Assembly: GCF_030867095.1 (NCBI RefSeq)
Contig: NC_081824.1
Span: forward strand, 175,468,933 to 175,532,932
DNA: 64,000 nucleotides
DNA from: Alligator mississippiensis
Lineage: Eukaryota > Chordata > Crocodylia > Alligatoridae
Direction of reading: 5' to 3'
This document shows, one piece after another, positions 47,472-58,258 of this stretch (position 1 is the stretch's first letter; each line of letters begins with the position of its first letter). The translations under genes were made by a program, and so were the position numbers. A model generated the notes under the pieces. It saw only the letters and a program-made list of their open reading frames with translations, had not been told where the DNA came from and did not search any database.

Positions 47472-48689
47472 CTGCATATACATAATGAAACAGAGTTCAT
47501 TTCTGTCTTGGTGTTCTCACCTGTTTCAAGTAAAGTAAGTATTAAAAGACAAAAACCAAAAACAACAACAAAAAAAAGAACTCCAAACAAATGTGGTATT
47601 CTTTGTCTTCACCTACACTGAAATGCATCCTGTATGCCCCACCCCAGAGCCCGATTCCACTCTTATCATAAGCAGTGATGACAAATCTGTTGATCTAACT
47701 CCTCTAAGTGAAACAGTATCAGATCAGGAGCTACCTGTGGGTGCAAGTAAGGTTAGATAACAAATGTAACATGCAGAACAAAAGTAAATCTGAAGCCACT
47801 GTATGCCATTGAACTAATTTTGAAACTGAGTAAAAATGCGGAAGGGTTTAGGGAGACGAAGTGGGTTTTTGAGGAGAAATGGATATATGTATCATTATTA
47901 ACATGTCAGTGGGGCAGTTACTAGACAGTATTTGCTCGCTTCTGTTGAAAGACTGGTATAATTTGGCACTTAAGCAGTATTTCTTGTGGCATAGGGTCAG
48001 CCACCCCGTGCTCTCTGTCCTAGTTTGAAACTTTTTGTTTATGCGTGGTCCAGTGATTTATCTTTGTCCCATGGCAGTAGCCTGAGTTGTGTTCTAGGTT
48101 CAGCTGCTGATCTGATGTGTGAGCTAACAGACATTAGTTTATCTTTCCTACTATTTCTTTTGTCTCCTCTTTCTTCACCTGTAAAATTTTTTTTTTTTAA
48201 ATGTTTGTAAATTACAGTACTACTTTATTTAGATTCAGAGCTCACCTCAGTTTCCTGAATGATGAGGACAAGGAGTACAAGGTGTCCATACCGTGGAGCC
48301 AGTTGGGAAGAATCAGTTGTTTCTGTAGTATGTGAGTTAGCAAGCTTGGTGAGTTTGGTTGTTTAATTATTGCTGTGAGGTGTTTCAAATCAGGAAGATG
48401 TTGTTGGAAGAAGTTTTTTTTACCTCGGAGTTGGGGAGAAGCTGCTGATTATTGGGACAGACCTTGATGTTTCAAATAGTTGTGAGAACCTATGAATTGC
48501 AGGTACCTCCAAGATTTAGGCTAGTTCTTCCATCCCCATTGAACTTCGTTTTCCAGAAGTGCGAGAAGCTGAATGCCTTCAGTCTTCTCATAAATTCTTT
48601 ACTACATCAGCCATTTGTACATTATCCAACAGTGTAACTGTCTGCTTTTATTTCTGTTTAGAAAATCCTTCTCTTGTTTTGATTTTTAG

Positions 48690-48766
48690 CTGTACATCCT
48701 TGACCCCAGGACCCAGCTGTGATCGGTTTAAGCTGCATATCCCGTATGCTGGAGAAACACTCAAAT
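48690..48766 (+). CDS. BABAM2: BABAM2 (BRE), second coding exon (77 bp)
   Basis: After the acceptor GATTTTTAG it encodes [20 protein letters not shown] followed by GETLK and one base of Trp. It continues the N-terminal UEV-like domain and is almost identical to human as I recall it (Ser against Asn in GPxCD). The first base completes the Gly codon from the previous exon. The donor T/GTAAGT leaves one base (T), so the next exon should open with GG of the conserved Trp. No such exon is seen in the rest of the window. Confidence 0.96.
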
Positions 48767-49946
48767 GTAAGTTAAATGGATTAATATCACCTTTTCTCCA
48801 TTTCCATCTCACCCCTTTTTCATCGCCTATAATGGTTGGCTTCATATTTCCCAGTGTTTTCAACTTTGTTTAATTGCGAGTCTCATGATGATTGGTGTCA
48901 TCTTAAGGTTCAGCCTCTGGAGTAATTGGAATATGTGAGCATCTCCAATTGCTAGCCTTCATGGATGCAGAGAAAATGTTGAAAACATGAACCCTAAATC
49001 CCAGAAGGCGCACACAGATTGCAATTGCTTTGTATTGACAATACTTTTTCTCTTCTAGCAAGACGGTTTCTTTTTTTTTAACTGTGATTCAACTAATAAA
49101 AAGTTAACATTTCTGTGATGTAGTAGGGGAATCTAACTGGCAGCTCATGCTAGGTGAAACAGGAATTTAGTTTTACTGTTTTGCTAGTTGCAAAGGTCAT
49201 TTAGTATTATGATTTTAAATCTTCCTTTCTATAAGCTGTGTCCTACAGATGCTGATATGTTTGCCCACTGTTAAAATTGTATTTAGTTCTGAGGATTTGA
49301 TTCAAAAGTGTTTCCTTTCATGTTTTTAGAAGGCAAGAAATAATTTTTCTCACCTTCTGAGCTGCTTTTGAGCTGCTATTCAATTGCACAGGAAGATTAT
49401 AAGAGCTTGGGAGGAGCAGCATTTAGAACAATAATAGCTTGCTGTTCTGTCTTGGCTATAAAATGCTTATAAAAATCCGTTTTGTCTTTTCATGGTGGTA
49501 ATTTTGCTTCCATAAATTTATCTGGTTTGGGAATGCAGCTTTCTCATGCATTTTCATGTACTAATGAAAGGAGGTAGAACATCAATCCCTAAAATTTAAC
49601 TATGTATCATTTCTGTACTGTTCGTCTCTGCCCATTTCACATTTTTGCTTTTATTTATGGCAAGTTTCACTTGTCTGACACTCATGATACCCAATTATAT
49701 TTTCAGTTGATAATTAGAGTTCAGTAACCTCAGGTGGTAGTCAAATGGCAGAAAAATAATACATATCTTGTGTAGATAACATGTTAGTTTTTGCCTTTAA
49801 AAAATTTATTACTCTGGTAGTTGCACCCAGTTAGTGTGTATTTGTATGAGAGAGAGTTTAAATGCTGAGAACTTCATTGTACTTCAGTGTACATTAAAAC
49901 ATTTTCTCTGGTTATATGGTGCGTTCAAAGCCATATACTTTTTAGG

Positions 49947-51062
49947 TTCAGGTGCGCTGATATATCGGTGCCATATTGGATTGGCACTGATAAAAGAAAA
50001 ATTAACTTTGTCGGCTTTTTTCGCAAGTGTAGCCAGTAATATCACCGATAAATATAATATGGCCCCTGGGCTCTGTGTGCATGTGCGCAGCTGCATGCAT
50101 ACATGTGGCCAGGAATGCAGCTGGCAGGGTGGAGAGCAGTGCCCTGCAGGTAAGTCTGTGAAGGCAAAAGGGCATAGGGGAGGGAAAGGGTGTGGGGCGG
50201 GGGGGCAGGTCAAGGCCTCCATAGTGAGGGAGGGAGTTGGGCTGGGAGTGCTGCCTAGCCAGGGCAGTGAATGGGACCCAGGGCAGGGAGCAGGAAAGAG
50301 CTGCAGGTGGCTCATCCAGGAGGCACGGGGTGGGGGTGGGGAGTGGGGACAACCCCCCGCCGCTGCATGCACCCCCCAGGGGAGTTATGGGGGGGCATGT
50401 GCCCTCCCCCCCGCCAGATTTGTGTGCAGGGCAAATATGGGCTGCTTGCTCTGGGCTCTCCTGCCTTTGCTTCTGGGTCTCTGTGTTGGCTGCATGTCCG
50501 CTGTCCACGTGGCAGCAGTGGGAGTAGTGAGTTGTGCCTCCCGCTGCTGCTGTGTGGACAGGGGATGCACAGCCTATGGGGAGTCCTCAGGGCAAAAGCT
50601 GCAGGGCAGAGAGCCCCGAGCCCATGGCGAGCAGCCCGCATCTGCCCTTGCCCCACTCGGCTTCGCTCTGGTTAAAAGCACCCTCATGCTTAAAAATGGT
50701 GGTGGTGCTTGAACTAAAGCTCTTTTGACAAGCTTTAGTTCAAGTACCGCCACTACCATTTGTAAGCACTGGGTTACTGATCCCCTGGACAAGCCACCCA
50801 CTGCTCTGTCCTGCTTCCTGCCCTGGGTCCCATTCACTGCCAGGGCTGGGCAGCACCCTCAGGCCTAGCCCCTGCCCCACTCCCTTCCTTACTGTGGAGG
50901 CCTCGCACACCTCCCCTTCACAGACTTATCAGCAGGGCACTGCTCTCCATGCTGCCTGGTTGCATTCCTGTAGATCAGTTATCGGATCAGTATTGGCCGA
51001 TATGGCTGGTTAATAATCAGCCATCAGTATCAGCCAAGAAAATCTTTATCAGTGCACCCCTA
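49947..51062. mobile_element. Foldback element of the GTGCACCGAT-end family, copy D (1.12 kb)
   Basis: The ends TTCAGGTGCGCTGATATATC and TTATCAGTGCACCCCTA are inverted. The flanking 8-mers TTTTTAGG (49939-49946) and CTTTTAGG (51063-51070) match at 7 of 8. A strong hairpin lies near the centre: 50694-50721 against 50731-50761 with a 9-base loop. The flanking GC-rich blocks (CAGTGAATGGGACCCAGGGC near 50266 and GCCCTGGGTCCCATTCACTG near 50820) are exact mirrors. The 292-codon reading frame is a by-product. Confidence 0.92.
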
Positions 51063-51961
51063 CTTTTAGGAATGCAAACGCCACAACTAAGATTTTTGTA
51101 TTACTGGAAATATTTTAATTGTAAGTTTTCACATACAGAAAATCTGCCTTTCCAGGACTACTCCCTGAAATCTTTTGTTTTTTTTCCATGTTATGATTAT
51201 AGTTCAGCTAGGTTTTACCATTACTGTTGAGTTCTGAAGTGTGCATTTAATCTGCTGTCCTCAGGAGTCGTCATAAAAATGTTCATAGGTCTTTGTAGAG
51301 AGGGAAAAAGTAGAATTCCAGAGATATCCCAAAGCACATAAAAAGATGATAGATCCACGGTGTGAAAATACTCATATTTTCTAACTCATCAATATGTGAT
51401 GGTACTCTTTCCATAGTATATACAGGTGACAACTTTGCCAGGTAGCATTGCTTACTTTTGTAAGTACTGACCTCTATGTCTAGAGAAACATCCATTTCCA
51501 ACTAAAGTTAAATAAAAGAATTCTTCAGTACCAGGGTGGTAAATTCAACCCATTTGAAGTCTTGATCAGTCTATTTCCTTACACTAAGTGCCATAAACTA
51601 ATGCTGAAGACCTATTTTAGCCACATCAGGTTGCACTGAAGGAGGTTTGAAGTGTGACAGCAGGACTGAGAAAGTATATTCCCACAGAGATGGTGAAAAC
51701 AATCTCTCTAGTGTATTGTATTACATTACATTATGAGGATTGAAGAGTCCTGTTTTCAAATAAACACATTTAGGGAGAAAAAAGCTTGATTGTTCTTTAA
51801 ATGTTGAGAGGCCAAAGTTGTTCTTGATTTATAAAGGAAACTTAAACAAACAAAGCATGTGAAAAGTGGGATATTCAAAGTACATAGTGATTTAAATGAA
51901 GTTAGTAAGCCAAGGTTTAAGAGTGTACCTAGATCCACTCCTTCTACTTACCTTTGTAGAG

Positions 51962-53009
51962 CAGGGGTGGGCAAGTAGTTGAGTCAGCGGGCCACATGGG
52001 GCATGCTGATGAGCTGTCATGGGCCAGGTCAGCACTACCTCCTCCCTCCTTGCAAAATAACTCACCATAACTCCCTATATGGGATCGGACTGTGGGCAAG
52101 CAGGGAGCAGGATGTGTGGGTGAGGCTGGGGTCACGGGGCAGGGAGTACGAGGCCGCGGCATAGCTCCCATTTTGCAGGCAGGGACATGCAGGATTGGGG
52201 CCCAGAGCAGAGGTACTTGCATGCCCCTGCCTTGTACGCATGTGTTGGGAGGGAAGGGGCACCTGGGCACTAGGTCCTGGGAACCAACTGGGGGTTGGGA
52301 GAGGCAGGAAGCATGTGCAGCAGAGATCACCCAGGTGGTGTGGTCTGCAGCTGCCCCCAGCGGTGCTCCACATGGGGCCAATCCCTGTCTGCTCTCACCT
52401 GGGGCAACCTGCACCATGCTCCCACCCATGCCTGCCAGCCCAGCCCCAGCCAGCATTCACAGTTTACTGATGTGGTTGCAGCTGCCCAGGTGCTGCTCAG
52501 CTCCCCCTTCCTCCAGTGGCTCCTCCTCCTGCTCCTGTCTCTGCTGTTCTGCTCTGGGTGGGGAGGAAGCTTCAGCTGGGTGGCTGCTGCCCCAGTGTGC
52601 AGGGCTCCGGGTTCAGCTTCCATTTGCCTTCTACCCACTCATCTGCCTGCAGGTGACTGGTCCTTGCGCTGGGAGGGCGGAATGGGTAGAAGGCAGCCTG
52701 GAGCTGGAGCCAGAGCCCTGTGTGCTGGGGCAGGAGCTGCCTGGCCACAGCTTCTCCCCTGCCTAGAACGTTGCAGCAAGAGGAGGAGCCGCCACTGGGG
52801 CAGCAACCGGGCGTCTTCAGTCACATCGGGAGCAGCCCTGCTGGAGGCTGTGCATGCTGGCCAGGGCTGGCAGGCATGGGCAAGTGTGCAGCGCTGGCTG
52901 CTCCAAGTGGGGCTTGGCCTCATGCTCAGTGCCACAGGGGCAGCCATGGGCTGGATCCAGACAGTTGGTGAGTTGAATCTGGCCTGCACGCTGTATTTTG
53001 CCCACCCCG
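51962..53009. mobile_element. hAT-like element, GGGGTGGGCAA-end family (1.05 kb)
   Basis: The ends CAGGGGTGGGCAAGTAGTTG and GTATTTTGCCCACCCCG are inverted. They are flanked by a perfect 8-bp duplication TTGTAGAG (51954-51961 and 53010-53017). The GC-rich body gives frames of up to 287 codons on both strands without domains. A GGCTGGATCCAGACAGTTGG-like phrase near the right end is shared with the copies at 20.6 and 32.3 kb. Confidence 0.93.
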
Positions 53010-54464
53010 TTGTAGAGTATAACTTGAACTTTGCCATCCAGTATAGAACTACCTGCAGATCAATCTTTCTGCCACCCCCTTATGTTCCTAGTTTTCATGC
53101 TTTTAAAAACAACCAACAGAAGGGGGAAGATGCCCAACAACTACTGACCCAAACATAATTGTGTTTTTAACCTTCATTCAACTTGAAAACGGAAAGTGAT
53201 GAAAAATAAGATTTTTTTTCAGAGGCGCGTAATTTAATATTATTAGTTACTGAACTAGTGTTCCTGACGTTATGCATTTGAAACATATATGAATCATTCA
53301 AATTATAACATGGTATTATTGCTCTAAGAATAAAGACTCATGCCAGGAGGCATAAGAAATGTTCTATAACATAATATTTTATAACTCAGTTTGTGACCAT
53401 AGTGGGGGAAAGCCCCAACTGTAGGCAAGCAAAAATCTGTAAAAACTCCATGCAACCTGTTGCCAGATATGTTTGTTATCTTTTAAGAACAGAATAATTC
53501 TGTAAAGGAAGGCTGCAAAATGTGGCAGTAGAAAAAAGGTTGCCCAAAATGTCCAGGATCTCCACTGTGTGGTCTTTAATGTACAGTGCAAAGTATAGAC
53601 TAGAGTGTCTAGTTCCTCTGTGGTTTGTGCTACATCCTCTTTACAACAGATTAGGTTTTTGCAGATCATCAATCATAACTGCTGCCACTCTGCAAATACT
53701 CTGGTACTTTGTTCCAACGTCCTGAATGCTGTTGGTCTACTTCTTTAGGGAAGTGTAGCTGTACAGTCAGTCTTGTTTTCCTTAGCATCCGGAAGTTCAC
53801 TATTGTTCTCAAAAAAGGGGAAAAATATACTTGTAACATGCTCAGTAGATAGATGACAGCCAGTAACTTAAAGCTATGGTTTTCTTAGCTTCAGTAACAT
53901 TAACCACCTAGCAATTCAGAAGGGCCTGTCCTATGATTAAAGTATAATTTTATTTTATTTTTTTCTTGAGTTCCAAGTAGGGATTTATTCTGTTCTTCAG
54001 ACTTCACATTTGGTTCATTTTTGCTTTTAGTACTTATATGCTCTGTCATTACCCAGAACTTTGATACCAGATGCAATTATAACTTGGGGACCACCAGATT
54101 GCTTTTTCATACTTCATTTAAGAGAGGTTCTAACATTGGAGAAAACTTTGTTATACAAAGGTATAAAGTTAAATAATTTTGCTCATGCCATATGTGTGTT
54201 TTTCTAATGGCTAAAAAAAATTGCAGATACTAGTTTTAAAAAGAGATACACAGGTCATCATCTTCTGCAGGGAGAAACACTCTCTCTCTCTGTGCTTTAA
54301 TGATCATAAAAAAAGAGTGCGTGTGTTGATGACTTGCACACCAGGCTTAACCACTTCATGAAAATGAATTAAAACTTTATCAGAGTCACCTCAGACCTTC
54401 ATTCTGTCAGTGTTCCATGCAGTCCCCTTAAACTCCATACAGTTTATCTCAGCTGGGTCTGGTT

Positions 54465-55080
54465 AACTGTCACAGAGTTTTCCCCAAGGGGTGGCTTGCT
54501 TGGAACCACTGTGGGCTTTTCTGGCCTCTGAGAGTGCCCCTGAAGCTAACCTACGTGTGGCTTTTAGGGTGGGGAGGAGCTCTGGCTCTTTCTCAGCCTG
54601 AGACCCTGGCCTTAAAGTAGTCCCTGACCCTCCCTGGTGCCTGTAGCCCTGACTCAAGGAGCTAACTTTCAATTTAGCTCCTGAGAAAAGGACTTGGTCT
54701 CTTGTTTGGGAGAACAAGTGCAACCCACATTCAAAGGCCACAGAGTAATAAGAGTCTACCTTCCAAAGAGGGGTTTTCTCTTCAGTCTGCCCAGCCAGAA
54801 GCCCCAAAGCTGCTCAGCTAGTCTTTCATTTAAGGCTAACTTCAATAGCCAGACACTCTTCTTGTTCACCTTCCCCTGTTCATTGTAATGCTTATTTCCT
54901 TCAGCTTCCTTAGAGCCTTTTCAATATCGCCAGGAATCCCCTCTATGTCAATGTGCCAGCAGAGCTGTGCAAGCTTTTGTTGATGCTAGAGGTCCATCTT
55001 GTCTTCTCCTACATGTAAACAAGTTCCTGTTATTAAAGAGCTAACAGGGAGTTTAACTCTTCTTTCCCACATACTAGCGT
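54465..55080. repeat. Possible unclassified repeat
   Basis: The stretch differs in composition from its AT-rich surroundings and starts with GTCACAGAGTTTTCCCCAAG, a phrase I associate with sauropsid LTR-type repeats. No ends or target duplication could be fixed, and the 114-codon minus-strand frame shows no known domain. Confidence 0.25.
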
Positions 55081-55561
55081 TACAGGTAAACTGAAGCACC
55101 CAACATTATACAAACATGAATACATTTAAAACGGAAATATTACAATAAATCCCATAAGCTAAAAGGTGCAGCAGTTTGAAAAAAGGTAAAATGCATCAAT
55201 TCTGGATTAAATAAATCTGTGGGTACCTGTAGTAATTTGCATATGTTTATTGCAAGGTCACTGCTTTCATATTTGCTTCTTACTTTCATGTGCTCTGTGC
55301 TCAGGGAGAACAGGGTCTGACAGTAAGGAGAGTGGGGGAGAAGGGTCTTCAAGAGGAAGAAGATGGGGGCAGAGGGCAAGGGTGTTACCTAATTTCCACC
55401 CCCCCCCGGTTTATTTTCCCTGCTGTAGTGGTGAGAGGGGGATAATTTCAGGCAAACCTTTTAATAATTAGATTCTGTACCTGGAAGAATTATAACATTT
55501 ATAAATTTTTCATATATGGAATCTAATTATTGGGTATTCATCTTATATTCAAGTAAATATG

Positions 55562-57098
55562 GCATAACACAGGCAGGCGGCTCGTCTGGGGATGGGAGGG
55601 GGGACAGCTCCTCGCCACTGCATGCATCCCTGGGGGAGGCATGGCGGGGGCATGTGCCCCCTGAATTTGTGTATAGCATGAGAGCGGGCTGCCTGCTGTG
55701 GGCTTGGGGCTGCACAGGGCTCTTCCTGGCAAAGAGGCTGGGCCAAGTCAGCATTTTGGGTGAGGCGGGGGTGGTTACACTACAGGGAATTTTCAGGTGG
55801 CTGTAGCCCACTCTGTAGGCACTCCTAGTGCTGCTGCCACCTAGTTTCATAGGTGGTAGGGTCAGAAGGGACCTGAGCAGATGATCAAGTCCGACCCCCT
55901 GCCATGGCAGGAAAGAGTACTGGGGTCAAATGACCCCGGCAAGGTGTTCATCCAGCCTCCTCTTAAAGACCCCCAGAGTAGGAGCCAGCACCACTCCTCT
56001 TGGAAGTTGGTTCCAGATCCTAGCCACCCTGACAGTGAAATAGCGCCTCCTGATGTCTAGCCTGAATCTACCCTCTGCCAGCTTGTGAACATTATTTCTA
56101 GTCACTCCTGGTAACACTCGGGGGAACAGGGACTCCCCCAATACCTGCTGGTCCCCCCTAAACTTGACTAGTTTGTAAATGGCCCCTAGATCCCCCCTCA
56201 GCCTTCTCTTGTGGAGGCTGAACAGGTTCAGGTCCCTTAGCCTCTCCTCGTAGGGCCTTCCCTGCTGACCCCTGATCATGCTAGTGGCCCTCCTCTGGAC
56301 CCTCTTCATGTTGTCCACATCCCTCCTGAAGTGTGGCGCCCAGAACTGGACGCAGTACTCCAGCTGTGGCCTGACCAGTGTCGTATAGAGGGGGAGTATC
56401 ACCTCCTTGGACCTGCTTGAGATGCATCTGTGGATGCATGACAAGGTGCCCTTGGCCTTCCTGACCACGTCCCCACACTGTTGGCCTATGTTTGTTTTGG
56501 CGTCAGTAATGACTCCAAGATCCTTTCCTGCCTCTGCACTGATGAGAAGAGTTCCCCAGCCTGTAGGTCTGCTGCTGGTTCTTCTTCCCCAGGTGCGGTA
56601 CCCTGCACTTGTCAGTGTTGAAACCCATCCTGCCCTACCTCCGCCCACCCTGAACACAGCCCGGGTCCAGTCCCCCATGAGGAAGAGGCTGGTGCAGCTT
56701 CAGGCCCCAAGCCCTCAGCAGGCTGCCCACCCTCAGCCTGCGCACAAATCTGGGGGCACATGCCCCCCATGCCTCCCTTGGGGTTGCATGCAGTGGTGAG
56801 GAGCCACCACCCCCAGATCCGTCCTGCATTCTGCCCCGACCGAGCAGTGCCTGCCTCTGTCCCTCCACGCCCATTTCCTCACCTCTGCCCCTTCCACCGA
56901 CTTACCAGCCAGATGTTGCTCTCCAAGCTGCCAGGCTGTGCTCCTGGCCGCATGTATGCTGCAGCTGCGTGCATGCACGTGGCATTTATTGGTGATATTG
57001 TTAGCCACCCCAGCTAAAAAAAGCTGGTGGCCAACAATGTTAATTTTCCTGTTATCGATGATGATCCGATATGTGACCAATATATCGGTACTCCTCTA
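55562..57098. mobile_element. Foldback element of the GTGCACCGAT-end family, copy E (split by CR1)
   Basis: The right end ATATATCGGTACTCCTCTA (ending 57098) and body blocks such as GGGGGCATGTGCCCCC near 55640 and its mirror near 56755 belong to the family. The left terminus is missing: the flank changes near GGCATAACACAGGCAGGCGG without a TIR, so no duplication can be read. A CR1 segment of about 800 bp is inserted near the centre. Confidence 0.78.
55845..56660 (-). pseudogene. CR1 LINE, 5'-truncated, C-terminal part of reverse transcriptase
   Basis: On the minus strand a long uninterrupted frame covers the C-terminal third of CR1 ORF2. It includes GKDLGVITDAKTNIGQQCGD, EVILPLYTTLVRPQLEYCVQ and FWAPHFRRDVDNMKRVQRRA, and ends RRLDEHLAGVI. 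The 3' tail with GGACCTGAGCAGATGATCAA (plus-strand sense) and TTTCATAGG completes it. The extreme 5' part (56590-56660) is in another frame. It lacks catalytic motifs A-C, so it cannot be active. Integrity over about 230 codons suggests a relatively young insertion. Antisense to BABAM2. Confidence 0.93.
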
Positions 57099-57234
57099 GC
57101 TGACGTAACTATGCCAGCAGAACCATGTAACTTCTCCATGGTTCTGTTCTGTTAAGATTATTAGGTGCAAGTCAGGTATAATGGAGTGAATCCTTGTTTC
57201 AGCTGCAAACGTTAGTCTTAACTATGTCATTTGG

Positions 57235-57300
57235 TTATTTATTTAAGTATTAGATTTATATGCTACCCTTTCCAACAAAGACTCAGGGTGGCTTACAATA
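57235..57300 (+). repeat. Ancient repeat fragment
   Basis: GATTTATATGCTACCCTTTC then AAAGACTCAGGGTGGCTTAC resembles a widespread amniote L2/CR1-type 3' fragment. Recognised from memory only. Confidence 0.4.
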
Positions 57301-58132
57301 AAAAAAGAGAATAACTTATAAAAACTAGAGAATGAACAAGAGAACAAAGCAACTGTATAAGGCAACTAAAATATCAGCAGAATGGAACCCCTCTAAACAA
57401 TTTCACAGCCTAGGTTATGCCCTCCTGAATAGGATGGTCCTGCAGCACTTCTGAAAGATATCTGTGCTCAGGGTCTGGAAGGCCTTAAGTGTGGGAGTTT
57501 GAGAGCTAAGGAAAGACTGTAGAGAATGACCTCCCTCATGTTTTTACCAAGCAGACTTGGCAGGTTGGGACTTGCTGGTGGCTGCTTTTGGCTGATCTTA
57601 CAGCACTAGCAGTGCACTAGAAGCTACAAAGCTGACCAGCTTCTGTCATTTTGAAGGCTTCTAGTAGTAAGTCTTAGGTTGACTTTAATAGGAAATTAAT
57701 AGGAGCTTGTCAGTTTCTTCACTGATATTAGAAGCTTTGAAAATGAGGAGTGATAGCATCTGTGAAGATGACTGTAGTACATCTTGGTTATCTGAAGCCT
57801 CAGTTATCTGTTCTGCAACAATCTTTTGTTAACTTGTAACTGTTGGTGCTCTGTGACAAACTATATTTAGGCTTGACAGGATTCAGTTTTTATCAGAAAA
57901 TGTTTATAAACCTTGATATTTTTTTTTCCCCTCACACTCGCAAACCAACCAAAAATATTTTCATTGTTAATAATCAAAATGTATAAAAAGGGGACATAAG
58001 AAAAATGATGGCCAATGGAGCATGTAACAACAGGAGGTGCAGTCCTACAGAACCATGCTAACTGTAGTTTGGACTGTGTAACAGGGAGCCAGGGACTCCC
58101 TGCCTTTTTCTAAAGGCCTGGGGACGGCTTGG

Positions 58133-58258
58133 TGGGACTCTTAAAGGCACGAAGGCCTGAAAGAGCTGTATCCTTGACTTGGGCCGAGGGCCCGCTGTTA
58201 CTCCTAAAAACACAGGGGCCTGAAAGGGCTGGATCTTGGACTAGGGCCAAAGGACCCA
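58133..58258. repeat. Tandem duplication, 63-bp unit
   Basis: GGGACTCTTAAAGGCACGAAGGCCTGAAAG-type sequence (58133-58195) repeats as TTACTCCTAAAAACACAGGG GCCTGAAAGG (58196-58258), each ending in GGGCC(G/A)A(G/A)GG(C/A)CC. The surrounding 58020-58690 block is richer in GC than its flanks and may be an LTR or other element. I cannot define its ends. Confidence 0.7.

Larger units (their letters stand above)
30277..48689 (+). other. BABAM2: BABAM2 intron 2 (about 18.4 kb)
   Basis: It runs from GTAAGT at 30277 to the acceptor TTGATTTTTAG at 48689. It is rich in transposons, listed separately. Stretches where I see nothing beyond AT-rich sequence: 30277-31546, 32850-34404, 34550-35450, 36418-38060, 42676-43200, 43840-45040, 45436-46440 and 47480-48689. 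Confidence 0.85.

Noticed and set aside
30277..48689. An extra BABAM2 exon within intron 2
   Set aside because: The phases of the exons ending at 30276 and starting at 48690 join directly to the known protein order (..LKSG CTSL..), so nothing is missing.
49834..50712. 292-codon plus-strand frame
   Set aside because: It begins in the flank and runs through foldback copy D; no domain, with shadow frames opposite.
52092..53158. 224- and 287-codon frames
   Set aside because: They are contained in the hAT-like element 51962-53009 and run past its end. They have no transposase motif or other known domain.
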